A stretch of DNA of 64,000 nt from Datura wrightii (lineage: Eukaryota; Streptophyta; Magnoliopsida; Solanales; Solanaceae). Under the pieces are notes generated by a model, which ran no database searches, was not told the DNA's origin, and was given only the letters and a program-made list of their open reading frames with translations. The translations under genes were made by a program, and so were the position numbers. Positions within the stretch are counted from its first letter, which is position 1, and every line of letters begins with the position of its first letter. This document shows positions 11,244 to 22,170 of this stretch, in pieces. Location of the stretch: contig JASDFA010000007.1 in the NCBI GenBank assembly GCA_035772735.1, positions 73,260,501 through 73,324,500 of the forward strand, read 5' to 3'.

Positions 11244-12269
11244 ATGCTGAAATAATTATCTATGAACATCCCATTAGTTGAGGCACTTGAGCAGATGCTC
11301 AGCTATGCTAAATTCATGAAGGACCTTGTCACTAGAAATAAGACCGTGAGCTTTGAACTTGCTGATAATTCTCACCACTATAGTGCAACAACATCTCAGT
11401 CTCTTGTTCAGAAAAAGGAAGACCCTGGAGCTTTCACCATACCGTGCACTATTGGACCCTTTAAATTTGCTAAGGCTCTAGGTGATATGGGTGCTAGTAT
11501 TAATTTGATGCCATTGGCTGTATTCAGATAGTTGGGCTTGGGAGCCCCTAAATCAACTATAATGCAGCTATTGATGTCAGATCACATGGTGAAAAATCCG
11601 GTAGGGATCCTCTATGATGTGCTAGTGAAGGTGGAGTCCTTTATATTTCTGGCTGACCTTGTTATTCTAGATAGTGAGATTGATTTTGAGGTCCCCATTA
11701 CCTTAGGGAGACCATTCGTCGCCACCGGGCATGCTCTTGTAGACATGGAGACCGGACAACTGAAATTCCAGTTGAACAATGAAGAGGTAACATTTAATGT
11801 GTGTCGGTCCATGAAGTAACCAAATGACATGTGGGTGGTCTCAGTGATTGATGTTGTGGAAACTAAGCTTCCAATCATGTCTATTGATGAGTTAGTAACT
11901 ATTGAGGATTTAACAACATTTTTGATGAATGTTCATGCTGAGGAGATCTATGGGGGTGATGAGATTGTTAATGTACTTGTTGGTATGGGGTCATACACTT
12001 ATACTCCTAAGAAGATTGATCTCGATCTAAAGAATTGTGTGACCCCACCAGCCAAGCCATCTATTGAAGAGCCTCCAGTATTGGAGCTCAAAGCACTCCC
12101 ATCTCACTTACAATTTGTATTTCTGGGGATCGAAAACACTTTACCTATCATAGTTGAAGAAGACTTGAAGAAATGGCAAGTGGAGGCTTTGGTCTCCATT
12201 CTGAAGAGGTATAAAAAATCCATTGGGTGGACCATTGCATATATTATTGGGATCCCATCCTGTATTTGA
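11244..12269 (+). pseudogene. Protease and pol linker of B1
   Basis: Two same-frame pieces, 11262-11531 and 11532-11819, are separated by one TAG. They encode the linker MNIPLVEALEQMLSYAKFMK and a retropepsin with GDMGASINLMP (DMGAS at the active site) and ITLGRPFVATGHALVDMETG. The region 11829-12269 is the spacer between protease and reverse transcriptase (LPSHLQFVFLG, SILKRYKKSIGWTIAYIIGI), the latter a conserved Athila-lineage motif before RT. Element E keeps this spacer but has lost the protease. Confidence 0.8.
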
Positions 12270-12326
12270 ACACATAAGATCCAGCTTGAGCAAAACTGTA
12301 TTTCCAGTACTGAGCATCAGCGTAGG

Positions 12327-13240
12327 TTGAATCCATCTATGAAAGAGGTGGTCAAGAAGGAAATAATCAAGTGGTTTGATGCAGGTGTGGTTTACCCTAT
12401 TGCTGACAGCAAATGGGTGAGCCTAGTTCAATGCGTGCCAAAGAAGGGAGAAATCACCGTGGTCCCAAATGCTAACAATGAGCTCATTCCACTCAGACCA
12501 GTCCCAGGATGGAGAGTATGCATGGACTATAGGAAATTAAACCACTGGACTCAGAAAGATCACTTTCCTATGTCATTCATGGATTAGATGTTAGACTGAT
12601 TTATAGGTAGAGGATGTTACTAATTTCTTGACGGATATTCGGGGTAAATTAGATCTTTGTATCCCCCAAATACCAAGAGTAAATCACTTTCACATGTCCC
12701 TATGGTACATTTTCTTTCAAGAGGATGTCATTCGGGTTATGTAATGCGCCCGCCACTTTTCAACGCTGCATGATGTCCATATATTCAAACATGGTGGAGG
12801 ACACCATTGAAGTCTTTATGGATGATTTTTCGATGGTAGGTGATTCATTTGATGATTGTTTGGCTCATTTGAGCAAGGTGTTGCAGCGATGCGAAGAGAC
12901 CAACATGGTGCTTAATTGGGAAAAGTGCCATTTCATGGTAAAAGAAGGTATAATTCTCAGTCATAGGATTTTTGGTAAGGGCATTGAGGTGGACAAATCC
13001 AAGATCGATGTAATTGCTAGTTTACCAACTCCAATTTCTGCGAAAGGTGTTCAAAGCTTTTTGGGTCATGCAGGATTTTATAGGAGATTCATCAAAGATT
13101 TCTCAAAGATTGTACATCCCTTGTGTAAGCTACTTGAGAAAGAGGCGAAGTTTGTGTTTAATGATGCATGTCTGAAGGCTTTTGAATGCCTAAAGGAGAA
13201 ATTGGCCACAACCTCGATCATAGTGGCACCTGACTGGTCC
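12327..13240 (+). pseudogene. Reverse transcriptase of B1
   Basis: It encodes the RNA-dependent DNA polymerase domain. 12327-12587 carries KKEIIKWFDAGVVYPIADSKW, VQCVPKKGEITVVPN and GWRVCMDYRKLN; 12725-13243 carries MSFGLCNAPATFQRCMMSI and the polymerase motif EVFMDDFSMVGDSF (FMDD, the usual Athila form of YXDD), then the thumb/connection LGHAGFYRRFIKDFSKI. The stretch 12588-12724 is degenerate, with stops and frame changes in the part that should hold DQ-LD and the YHQI region. The catalytic aspartates of the second motif are intact, but the gene as a whole cannot be translated. Confidence 0.85.
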
Positions 13241-13684
13241 TAACCGTTTGATATTATGTGTGATGCTAGCGGAGCGGCCCTAGGAGCTATTTTGGGCCAA
13301 AGACGTAAAAAGATTTTCCACCCAATTTATAATGCTAGCAAGGCTCTTAATGCAGCTCAAAAAAATTAGACAGTGATGGAACAGGAGTTGTTGGATGTGG
13401 TATTTGAATTCAAGAAGTTTTGGGCTTACCTTCTTGGAACTAAAGTAATAGTTCATACAGACCACGCAGCTTTGAAATATTTGATGGAAAATAAGGATGC
13501 TAGACCGCGGTTGATTCGATGGGTTCTATCGCTGCATGAGTTCGATTTTGAGATTAAGGATAGGAAAGGGACGAAAAATCAAGTAGCAGATCACTTATCG
13601 AGATTAGAGGCAGATGCAACACTTCGAGATAAGCTTGACATAGATGACACATTCCCTGACGAGCAAGTTTTGGCTGCTTCCTAG
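13241..13684 (+). pseudogene. RNase H of B1
   Basis: Same polyprotein as the RT. CDASGAALGAILGQ, HPIYNASKALNAAQKN, then after a stop at about 13369 MEQELLDVVFEFKKFWAYLLG, VHTDHAALKYLM and NQVADHLSRLE are the RNase H blocks of Gypsy elements. The D...E...D...D set can be followed by eye. The stops at about 13243 and 13369 disable it. Confidence 0.85.
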
Positions 13685-13689
13685 GACCT

Positions 13690-14979
13690 CATTCCATGGT
13701 ATGTAGACTTCGCTAATTATCTGGTGAGTGATATGGTACCGGAAGATTTATCATTTCACCAGCGGAAGAAATTTATGTCTGATGTGTGGATGTTTTTCTG
13801 GGATGAGCCTTACATATTCCGCATATGTGCTGATGGGGTGATTCGGAGATGCGTGCCCGAGGTTGAGATGTGGAGCATATTGGAGTCTTGCCACTCATCC
13901 TCTATTGGAGGCCACCACAACGGGATTCGCACAGCCCACAAAATGCTATAATGTAGGTACTATTGGCCAACCATTCACCAAGACTCTCATGATTTTGCAA
14001 AGGCATGTGATGTATGCCAAAGGCAAGGAGGCATATCTAGGAGGCATGAGCTCCCTCTTACTCTCATCCTTATCACTGAGTTATTTAATGTTTAAGGCAT
14101 TGACTTCATGGGCCTATTTGTGAGCTTGAACGGGATGAAGTACATACTTGTAGTTGTGGACAATGTTTCGAAGTGGGTGGAGGCAATTGCGCTTCCAAAC
14201 AATTAAGGTAAGAGTATCACAGCATTCTTGAAGCGGAATATTTTTGCTAGATTTGGGACTCCCAGAGCCATCATTAGTGATGGGGGTTCGCAATTCTGCA
14301 ACCAGTTGTTTTGGACTCTGCTGGAGAAATATGGGGTGAAAAACAGGGTGGCAACACCTTATCATCCACAATATAGTAGGCAAGTTGAGGTCTCCAACCG
14401 GGAGATAAAGACCATCCTAGAAAAGATTGTGAATGCTAATCGGACAGATTGATCGAGGAAGCTAGATGATGCATTATGGACTTATCGGACCGCACTCAAG
14501 ACCCCTATAGGTATGTCTCCATATCAACTTGTGTATGGAAAGGCATGTCATCTTTCAGTCGAACTTGAGCACAAGGCTATGTGGGTGCTTAAGAAGATGA
14601 ATTTGAATTGGAGTGATGTTGCGAACTTGAGGCCTGATAAGTTGAATGAGTTAGATAAATTTCGTTTGGAAGCCTATGAAAGTTCAGAAATTTATAAACT
14701 GAGGATGAAGATTCAACATGACTGGAAGATTGAGCAGAGAGAGTTCAACCTTGGTGATATGGTGTTGCTATTTAACTCTAGACTTCATTTGTTTCCTCGC
14801 AAGTTAAACAATGGTTAGGACCATTTCGAATGGTCCAAGTATTCTCTTTTGGGGAAATTGAATTGGAAAACCGTGAAGGCAAAAGATTCAAGGTGAATAG
14901 TAAACGGGTGAAAGCATATTTGGGAAAGAGCGAAGAAGTTAAACTGGTGGACCTTTGGGCTTTGGGTGAAGTCTGAGTA
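13690..14979 (+). pseudogene. Integrase of B1, complete but with stops
   Basis: Integrase inserts the cDNA into the host chromosome. The zinc-binding HHCC region lies around 13890-14010 (SCHSSSIGGHHNG ... CDVCQRQGG). The catalytic core shows GIDFMG (first Asp), ISDGGSQF (second Asp) and SNREIKTIL (Glu); 14513-14818 holds MSPYQLVYGKACHLSVELEHKA and the C-terminal domain. The frame ends with a TGA near 14977 after GKRFKVNSKRVKAYLGKSEE. Stops at about 13948, 14089, 14204, 14450 and 14816 and frame changes break it. The conserved hairpin motif starts about 15 bases after the terminal stop. Confidence 0.8.
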
Positions 14980-14991
14980 ACCCGGGGACTT

Positions 14992-15126
14992 GCGTCGTGC
15001 TGCGATGTAAAATAAGGTGCTGCATGGGAGGCAATCCATGGAGGTATTTTGGTGAAGTTTGAGTAATCAAGATACCCGCGTCATGCCGCATTGTTAAATC
15101 AGGCTCTTTATTGGAGGCAAACCAAG
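14992..15126 (+). promoter_or_regulatory. Duplicated post-pol hairpin motif of B1
   Basis: Two copies of the motif lie about 87 bases apart. Copy 1: CATGG (15022-15026) pairs with CCATG (15035-15039), plus a G-T pair, around AGGCAA. Copy 2: TTGG (15111-15114) pairs with CCAA (15122-15125) around AGGCAAA. Each is preceded by a GCGTC-TGC-GC block and a GTTAAAT/GTAAAAT-AGG block as in A and C. The stem sequence differs from those in A and C but pairing is kept. Confidence 0.7.
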
Positions 15127-15214
15127 TTGTAATTGTAATATATGTATAGTGTTTATATGAATTGATGTGTGCAGGTTCTTAAGATGAAAGATTTGAAGCT
15201 GGAACCAAAAATTT

Positions 15215-16432
15215 GAACTTGAGGTTCTGGTGCCAAAGAGCATAGGACGAGTCGTTACCTGACTGAATGACTCATCAAGACCACTCGTGCCCACTGAAAT
15301 ACAAACAGTTCAAGCAGGAAAGCTAATAACAAGTAACTCAATGAATCATGGTCTCACCCAATGATTCGTCAAGTGACTCGTCCTGACAATACTGAGTGTT
15401 CACCAGAGTACAGGGCCAACGATTCATGACATGACTCGTGGGGTAAGACAATGAGCTGTTATGTGAGTCGTTAGGTCCTAGGTAAGTTCCCTATACTTGA
15501 CCAGGATAGCAACCAAATGAACGAGTCGTGCTTCGTTAAAAGAATCGTGACATGGGTCATGTGTACTTGAATAGAATTCATCACCCGACCCGACCCATGT
15601 ACAAATTGGGTAAATTTTATTTTTCTAAACTTATAAACACCCGATTGGTTTTCAAACTTACTCACAACTTCATACATCTGCACCCTAAACCTCTCCAATT
15701 CAATTTTTCTCTTCCCTAATCACTTCCCATTTTCAAAACACACAAGAACGCAAACCTGCTCAAAGCTGACAAACTCGATCACTACCACAAGTTGCAAACA
15801 CCCACTCTTGAAATTGTGAGTATTAATATGTTTTTTGTATAAGTTTTTACCTATTGATGTGTGTATAATGTAACGCCCTTAATGATTTAGTACCTAATAT
15901 GAAACCCTAGGCTACTATGAATTCAATTTTGAATCTAATCACTGAAATGTTATAAGTTAAATGGTTTGTGTGTGCCTGAGGGGTTGAGAACTTGTTTAGA
16001 TGCAGTATGGGTGTTTTTGGTTTTCTCATGCCTATTGATGACACCTAATGTAATGACTCGTGGGCATGCCTAATGAATCGTTACATGACATGTCACCACT
16101 TTTGTTAAGGAACTCTTAGGCACGAGCAACATAACGAGTCGTTGTATAACCTCACTACTCATGATGTAGCTTGTCCTGAGTGGGGATGATATAAAGTGAT
16201 ATGCGCAGGCCACGACTGACCTAGCGAGCCGTTGAAACAAGCAACGACTCATCATGACCAGTTGTCAAGTACACTAATACCAAAGTGGCATTCTTGACCA
16301 GCAGATGATGAGTGACTTCACGAGTCATTGTTAGTGGCAACGACTCATTGAGTCTTTTGTCCTATCTACAGGTAAGCAGTAATTTTTTTATTTCACATAC
16401 TCTCATCTTGCATACTAATCATTATTCAGCAG
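15215..16432 (+). other. Pre-ORF3 spacer of B1: ACGAGTCGT-word array and candidate 3' splice site
   Basis: No gene. From about 15238 to 16350 the sequence is studded with variants of ACGAGTCGT/ACGACTCGT (exact cores near 15245, 15525, 16133), interrupted by AT-rich sequence at about 15600-16040. At the right end TACTAAT (16413-16419) and TTCAGCAG ending at 16432 resemble a plant branch point and acceptor, five bases before the ORF3 ATG. Confidence 0.65.
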
Positions 16433-16437
16433 GTACA

Positions 16438-16850
16438 ATGGCACCGAAAGGAACATCAAAAAAGGGTCCTGCAAAGAAACAGGGGCAGGAGAAGAGTAAG
16501 CCCTCGACTCGCAGACTATGGGATAAGCCCTCATCTTTAGAAGAATCGAGTGGTCTGTGGAGGAATATCAAATATTAGAAGAGCAGCTAGAGCGGAGATC
16601 GACCAGGGCTAGGACTAAATGGCCTATAAATCCGACAGCTAGGGTCACTTCTTCGACTCCACTCGTGAGGGATCCACCCAGTCGGGAGGAAGGTAACGCT
16701 AGGGTATCAGTCCCCATTGCCCCTGAGGGTGCTGCAGCTGTAACAAATATGGAGTCTAATGATGAATCACGTACCCAATAGGAGAGCACGGATAATGAGG
16801 CGATTGAAACTTCTCACACATCTACTGTGCAACCAAGAATGGTGTGAAGG
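16438..16850 (+). pseudogene. ORF3 of B1, N-terminal part
   Basis: It starts at ATG 16438 with MAPKGTSKKGPAKKQ, a lysine-rich nuclear-targeting-like N-terminus. A one-base frameshift near 16556 moves the frame to 16557-16781 (EEYQILEEQLERRSTRART). This matches H at 50678-51050 along its length, including SLEESSG/SLEDLSG and RSTRTRTKYPIN. Downstream of a stop at about 16780 it continues weakly to HTSTVQ and then joins chromovirus 3'-UTR sequence at about 16858, so the conserved core seen in A, C and E is missing. Confidence 0.65.
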
Positions 16851-16858
16851 TGGTGTGT

Positions 16859-17107
16859 TCGAGGTATCAGTTTTGACCTAAAACTTTATTTAGTTATCTT
16901 GTACAGTTCATGTTTCCAAGCTTCTTTTATGTATATGGGTGTATGTATGATTCATGAATTCGATTCAACTATGTAGTTTGAATTAGAGATAGTCATCTTG
17001 TCATTTTTCAATATAAATGATCAGTATTTGAATATGATGATTGCATTTCTCTACTTTTCAGTATGTTTTCCAATATTCAAGGATGAATGTTCCCAAGGGG
17101 GAGATAT
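16859..17107 (+). other. 3' UTR and polypurine tract of chromovirus-like element B2
   Basis: This stretch matches, base for base with scattered changes, the reverse complement of 63470-63715, the sequence between the pol stop and LTR of element G. It ends in AAGGGGGAGATAT (17095-17107), a polypurine tract next to an LTR start. Everything upstream of this UTR is missing from B2, so it is a 5'-truncated copy joined to the ORF3 of B1. The ORF at 16998-17231 crosses the LTR boundary and is not a gene. Confidence 0.7.
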
Positions 17108-18227
17108 TGTTATACCTTGGAAGCCCAAAGATCACACTTGGGTGTTGAAATGGAGAAAAGTTAAAAAACTGGCATTAGGCACAGAACGGGTCGTGGTGAC
17201 CCGTGAGATCAGCCCACGAGTCGTGATGTGACTCATGTTGAGGCCCAGGTGAAGAGTTTTAAATTTGGGAAATGGAAACCCCACGGACATGACCACGAGT
17301 CGTGGTCAGGACCCACGACTCATTAGGTCAGTCGTGAGGAGTGGTAAGTGAGAAAAGAGAAAGAAGAAGGCAGTGTACCTAACGGAAGGACCCAATGAAT
17401 CATGGTCAGTCACCACAATTCGCGAGATGAGTCATGACCAGCAGGGTAAAGTTCAATTGAGAGTAAGGCAGTGTACGTGATGAGTGGTGACCATGAGTCG
17501 TGGTCACCAGTAAGGAGTCATGAGGTCACACTGATGAGCCCAGGTGACTTCATAAGCAGTGTGTTGGATGGATCATGCCACGAGTCATGGCCAGAGGAAA
17601 CGAGTCATCATGTCCCTCATAGGGACTGACTGGCAGTTATTTTTTGCGCATTTAGTAAGAGCTTTTCCATAATTCCTAAGATCCTAAGGCCTAACTATAA
17701 CACCTCAAAAAAATTTTGGTGATTATTTGATGTTTTTATGCTAGGTTAAGGAAAGTACGGGTTGTATATTGGTCGTAGATGACAACGGAAATGTGTACGA
17801 TCAAAAAAACCAAATAGTATGTGAAGTTCATAAGTAAGGGTCAACTTTAAACGATCATATCTCCCAATATATAATGAATTAGAAGCCCCATGACCAATCC
17901 AATTAAAGGTATTTGAGCCTAGTTTTCATAACATAAAACCAATTGTCAGTCTAAGTTTGGAGTAAGAATTTATGGGAATTTTACCAAACCATCACGAGCG
18001 GTGACACGGGCATGACGCCCTAGAGCCTCCACCGCCCTATTTACTTAAAATCTAATTTTTCACTTGTAGAAAACATTTTCAGCTAAATCTAAATAGTACT
18101 AGATTTCTAAGAATTCCATTTCTCTCTCAATTCCAGCAGCTAGGACAAATAAAATCAAGGAGGAACATCAAGCAAAGTTCAAGAAAATCACAAGATAAGT
18201 TGAGATTAACTTGCCAAGTATGTTAGG

Positions 18228-20546
18228 TGTCACACCCCACCTTGGGGGTTATGACAGGCACCTGGTGCCTGCTAGACTCTAGACTGCTAAATGGACCAGC
18301 TTGAGCACATCTGGTGCTTTGGCTGGCTTTGGCTCTATTTCAAGAAACAAATCAGCTATATAACGGCTGTAAATACAGCCTCCGGCCAACTGTCCTGTAG
18401 CCATCTGTACCTGTAACAACAGCTAACCAGAAACAGACTTGTAACAAGGAACCTATGTGGGCCGACAAGGCCATGCTGTCTAGTTATCTGTAACTCAACA
18501 CAAAACTGCTGTAAAACTACGTGAACGGTAAGGCCACCACTACTGTCAAACTAAGGCCCCACACGACCAATATAAACTGAAATACTAAACAGCTACAGCA
18601 GACTGCACGGCCCCACACGACCGGCTAAAATAACCATAGGGAATATATACAGACTGCAAGCCTCTACGAATACTATAAGAAACTAATAAAAATGATCGGG
18701 ACAGGGCCCCGACCTACCCATACTGCACAACAAAAGAAAAGGAGCTACACCTCTAGGAATCAGACTCCGGATGACAGGAGCTGATGACTCACTGGCTGGC
18801 TGGAATCACGAGGGATCGGCTCCTCTTCTGTGAGTACCTGTAAGCAAGCAATACAGCGCCCCACTGGGCGTCAGTACCACAGGTACTGAGCATGTAAAGC
18901 AAACTAAAATATGCAACTGAAACGAATAGCACAATGACATGACATTTAAGCAAGAAGTAGCTGAGTCTATCTAGCTGAGGATAACTGGGGAGAGTTTATA
19001 CATTCTGTAACTAACTGAGCGTACCTGAAGACGTGTCGTCCTTCTGTCTATCAGTATCTACTAGCACATATCAATATACATAATAATATACACAATACCT
19101 GACTGAACCCCATAAGCCGGAAGGTGCCAACCAAGCAAGCAATCTATTTACCCCTACCCGGGTCTAAACCAACCAAAAACAAGTCACTCCACTCATCTGA
19201 TAACTGTGAGCTCCTCCTACCGGCCCCCTTGGGTACGTAGCTCAGGCCTTGGCCTCTGACAATAAACTGTGTCTGAGTCCGAAGACTCCTGCCTCTGGGC
19301 ACAGGTGTGCACACAGAGTGGTCTGCCCCTGTAAACAGGGTGTGCTAGCTCTGCGCAGAGTAAACTGAACTACCCCTGCAAGCAGGGTGGTCTGGACCGT
19401 GTTATCATGGTGGTCGGCCATCATCGTCCTTTAGTCAGACGGCATCGCCCAGCTGGTGGTGGTATCTGAATCTGGTATCGACACAGCTATAACCCAGGGG
19501 CGGTGGGGATGCTAAAGGGTGCCCACATGCCACAACAAGTCTCAACATACAAAACACATACACAGCAAGCATGCTCAATGCAAAATACTAACCATATTCT
19601 CTTCTTGTATCTCAAGGCCGGTTTGTATTAAATAACTGAACTATATTCTGTGTTACACTATTCCTGATTGCTGGACTAACTGCTACCTGGCCTTTATCTG
19701 TCTATCTGATTATATCTGGATATAGCTCAATAACATAAAATGTACCACCTACTACTGGATACAATCTCAACAGATGTAATACGTATTGCCTGAATATCTA
19801 CTATTCTGATTATCGCATGATACGTAATTAATATACTAGCATGCTTACTGGAAATTGTACTAAAATCGTTCCTGTATGCTGGGTATCGGTTAATAGCCTT
19901 TATTCTATTTACTTTCTAAGCTGTACTTCCTAGCTTGCCGAAAGAATAACTTTACATACCTGGTTTTTGAGTACCCGACTGACCGGTGTGATTTCCGTTG
20001 GTACTTCTGCTGTTTCTCCCAACTACATTCATATACACGTCAATTAGAACTAAATACATTAATATTCGGGAGAAATTATCACTTTTGATATATATATTTA
20101 TCCCAACTTCAACCTTTCGGAAAACGCTCAAAAACTCATTATTTCTCGATAGTCTAGAAGGGATAAATGCTCACTGCAACGCTAGGAACACATTGGTACT
20201 AATTTAAAGTAATTCTATTTACTTTACCTCGGTAGCACGACGTTTCACCGGCCAAATTTCACGAAACCAACTCCGTAGGAATGCTCTCTGCAGCTTTATA
20301 CACCTGTACCTAAGCCGGAACGGAGTTTAGACCGCGTTTCGACGCGTAATTGGAAGGAAATTATATATGTTTGTCGTGGGTATTGTTCTCATATGAAGAT
20401 GCCCTGTTTTTGCTGGAAATTTGCTGCTTTTAAATGGAAAGGCCGACCTTGCTATTTAATTATTATTATTATTTTTTTGCTTTCTAAATCTCTTAACCAA
20501 CATGAGTTTAGGCTATTTATTTATTTAAAATTTATGGGGTGTAACA
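18228..20546 (-). repeat. 3' LTR of element F
   Basis: In element orientation it begins TGTAACACCCCATAAATTTT (plus-strand right end 20546) and ends GGTGTGACA (18228). It contains a cluster of short perfect inverted repeats at 19305-19387 and the GGTCGGGGCCCTGTCCC block (18698-18715, minus strand). ORFs at 19998-20207 and 20393-20581 are LTR-internal and repeated in the other LTR, so not genes. Confidence 0.92.
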
Positions 20547-20560
20547 TCCTCCCCCCCTTA
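20547..20560 (-). other. Polypurine tract of element F
   Basis: On the minus strand TAAGGGGGGGAGGA abuts the LTR start TGTAACACC, the classic arrangement of Tekay/Del elements. Confidence 0.85.
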
Positions 20561-20819
20561 AGAACATTCGTCCTCGAATGACATTCTGTCTAGAGGACTT
20601 TCTCAACTTACTCAACTTGTTTCTAGAAATATTTTGGCAGAGTTTGCCTTGTATTATGGACTATCTCATAATTCCTAAAAAGCAGAAAAGCCCAATACAG
20701 GTACTCTGCACGATATAATAACATTCATGTATAAAACTATCTATAATCAATCGCCTGCTTTCATATATGAAGTATAAGCATTAATAAGGAAAAATAGTTC
20801 TAACATACCTCCCATTTGC

Positions 20820-21266
20820 CTATGCTTGGAATAAGTGGGGATATCTGGCTTTCATGTCTTCCTCGGCTTCCCAGGTCATTTCTTCTCGGTTCCTATTACG
20901 CCATAATACTTTGACAGACGCAATATCTTTAGTTCTCAGTCTACGGATCTGTCTGTCTAAGATAGCTACTGGAACCTCCTCGTATGCTAACTCTTCTATG
21001 ACCTGGACATCCTGAACTGGAACAACTGTGGAAGGGTCTCCTATGAATTTCCTCAACATAGATACATGGAATACTGGGTGAACAGATGCTAACTCCGGAG
21101 GCAAGTTCAATTCGTATGCAACTCGGCCTATTCTCCACCGAATTTGATATGGCCCAATAAATCTCGGGCTAAGCTTGCCTTTCTTGCCAAATCTCATCAC
21201 CCCTTTCATCGGGGACACCTTCAGGTATACCCAGTCATTTACCGCAAATTCGCCGCATATCTGCAT
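20820..21266 (-). pseudogene. Integrase C-terminus and chromodomain of F
   Basis: The frame reads NDWVYLKVSPMKGVMRFGKK and GPYQIRWRIGRVAYELNLPPEL (integrase GPY/F region), VHPVFHVSMLRKFIGDPS, then VPVAILDRQIRRLRTKDIASVKVLWRNRNREEMTWEAEEDM in two adjoining stretches, a group II chromodomain with the conserved VLWRN and TWE. Such domains guide integration to particular chromatin. It is joined to the rest of integrase by a frameshift near 21245. The TAG at 20820-20822 is the natural end of pol. Confidence 0.9.
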
Positions 21267-22170
21267 ACGACTTCTGGCGGCTCTGAGCAGTAAGCAGGCG
21301 TTCTCTGATAAGCTTTACCTTCTCCTCTGACTGTTGAATGATGTCTGGCCCAATCAACGTTGATTCCCCTATTTCAAACCAACCAATCGGCGATCTGCAT
21401 TTTCGCCCGTATAATGCCTCGAAAGGCGCCATCTGGATGGCTGAATGATAGCTATTATTGTAGGCAAATTCAATCAATGAAAGATGCTCATCCCAGCTTC
21501 CCCCAAAATCTAGTACACACGCTCGTAGCATGTCTTCGAGCATTTGGATAGTCCGCTCTGCCTGCCCATCTGTCTGGGGGTGGAATGTTGTGCTCAAATT
21601 GATCTGCGTTCCTAAACCCCTCTGGAAAGACTGCCAAAATCTAGCTGTGAATTATGCTCCCCTGTCTGAAATAATAGATACCGGCACTCCATGTAGTCTA
21701 ACTATTTCTCTGATATATAATTCGGCATAATCCTCAGCTGAGAAGGTAGCCTTCACTGGTAGGAAATGAGCTGATTTTGTTAGCCTGTCTACTATTACCC
21801 AAATGGAATCATTTCTGCGTCTGGTACGGGGTAATCCTGTTACAAAATCCATATTTATCGCTTCCCATTTCCACATAGGCACAGCTATATCCTGCGTCAG
21901 ACCGCCCGGTTTCTTGTGCTCCGCTTTCACCTGCTGGCAGTTAGGACATCTAGATACAAATTCAGCTATTTCAGATTTCATAGCTGGCCACCAGTAGATG
22001 TCTCTGATATCGTGGTACATTTTCGTTGCTCCTGGATGGAGGGAATAACGAGCGTAATGTACCTCATGCATGATCTGCTGGCGAAGCCCTGAAACATTCG
22101 GGACACATAGACGGCCCTTCCAACGTAGTACTTCATTTTCAGTCACTTGGAAATCTGACTCTTTACCTTT
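21235..22170 (-). pseudogene. Integrase of F with two in-frame stops
   Basis: The frame of the 787-codon ORF continues through a TAG at 22171-22173 and a TAA at 21652-21654. The zinc-binding region has HYARYSLHPGATKMYHDI and CPNCQQVKAEH; the core has NMDFVTGLP (first Asp), IISDRGA (second Asp, immediately before the stop) and QTDGQAERTIQMLEDML (Glu). The second stop looks like a CAA-to-TAA change in the conserved DRGAQFT motif (inference). All catalytic residues are otherwise present. Confidence 0.9.

Larger units (their letters stand above)
9902..16858 (+). mobile_element. Element B1: Athila-like, full domain order, decayed (left/middle part)
   Basis: From the middle of gag to the start of ORF3: gag, protease, RT, RNase H, integrase, two hairpin motifs, palindromic-word array, ORF3 N-terminus. 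Its 5' LTR and first half of gag must lie to the left of the window, beyond inserted element A. At about 16858 it joins chromovirus-type sequence (B2). I infer that its 3' UTR and 3' LTR resume at 42066-44773 because orientation, lineage and palindromic word agree; the remainder of ORF3 is missing there. It is the only Athila-like copy here with every enzymatic domain. Confidence 0.75.

Noticed and set aside
15238..16350. Palindromic-word array considered as a CRISPR-like or satellite array
   Set aside because: Spacing and word sequence are irregular, there are no uniform spacers, and the context is a plant retroelement.
19998..20207. 69-73 codon ORFs in both LTRs of F (also 27565-27786)
   Set aside because: LTR-internal, on the strand opposite to the element, kept only by LTR duplication.
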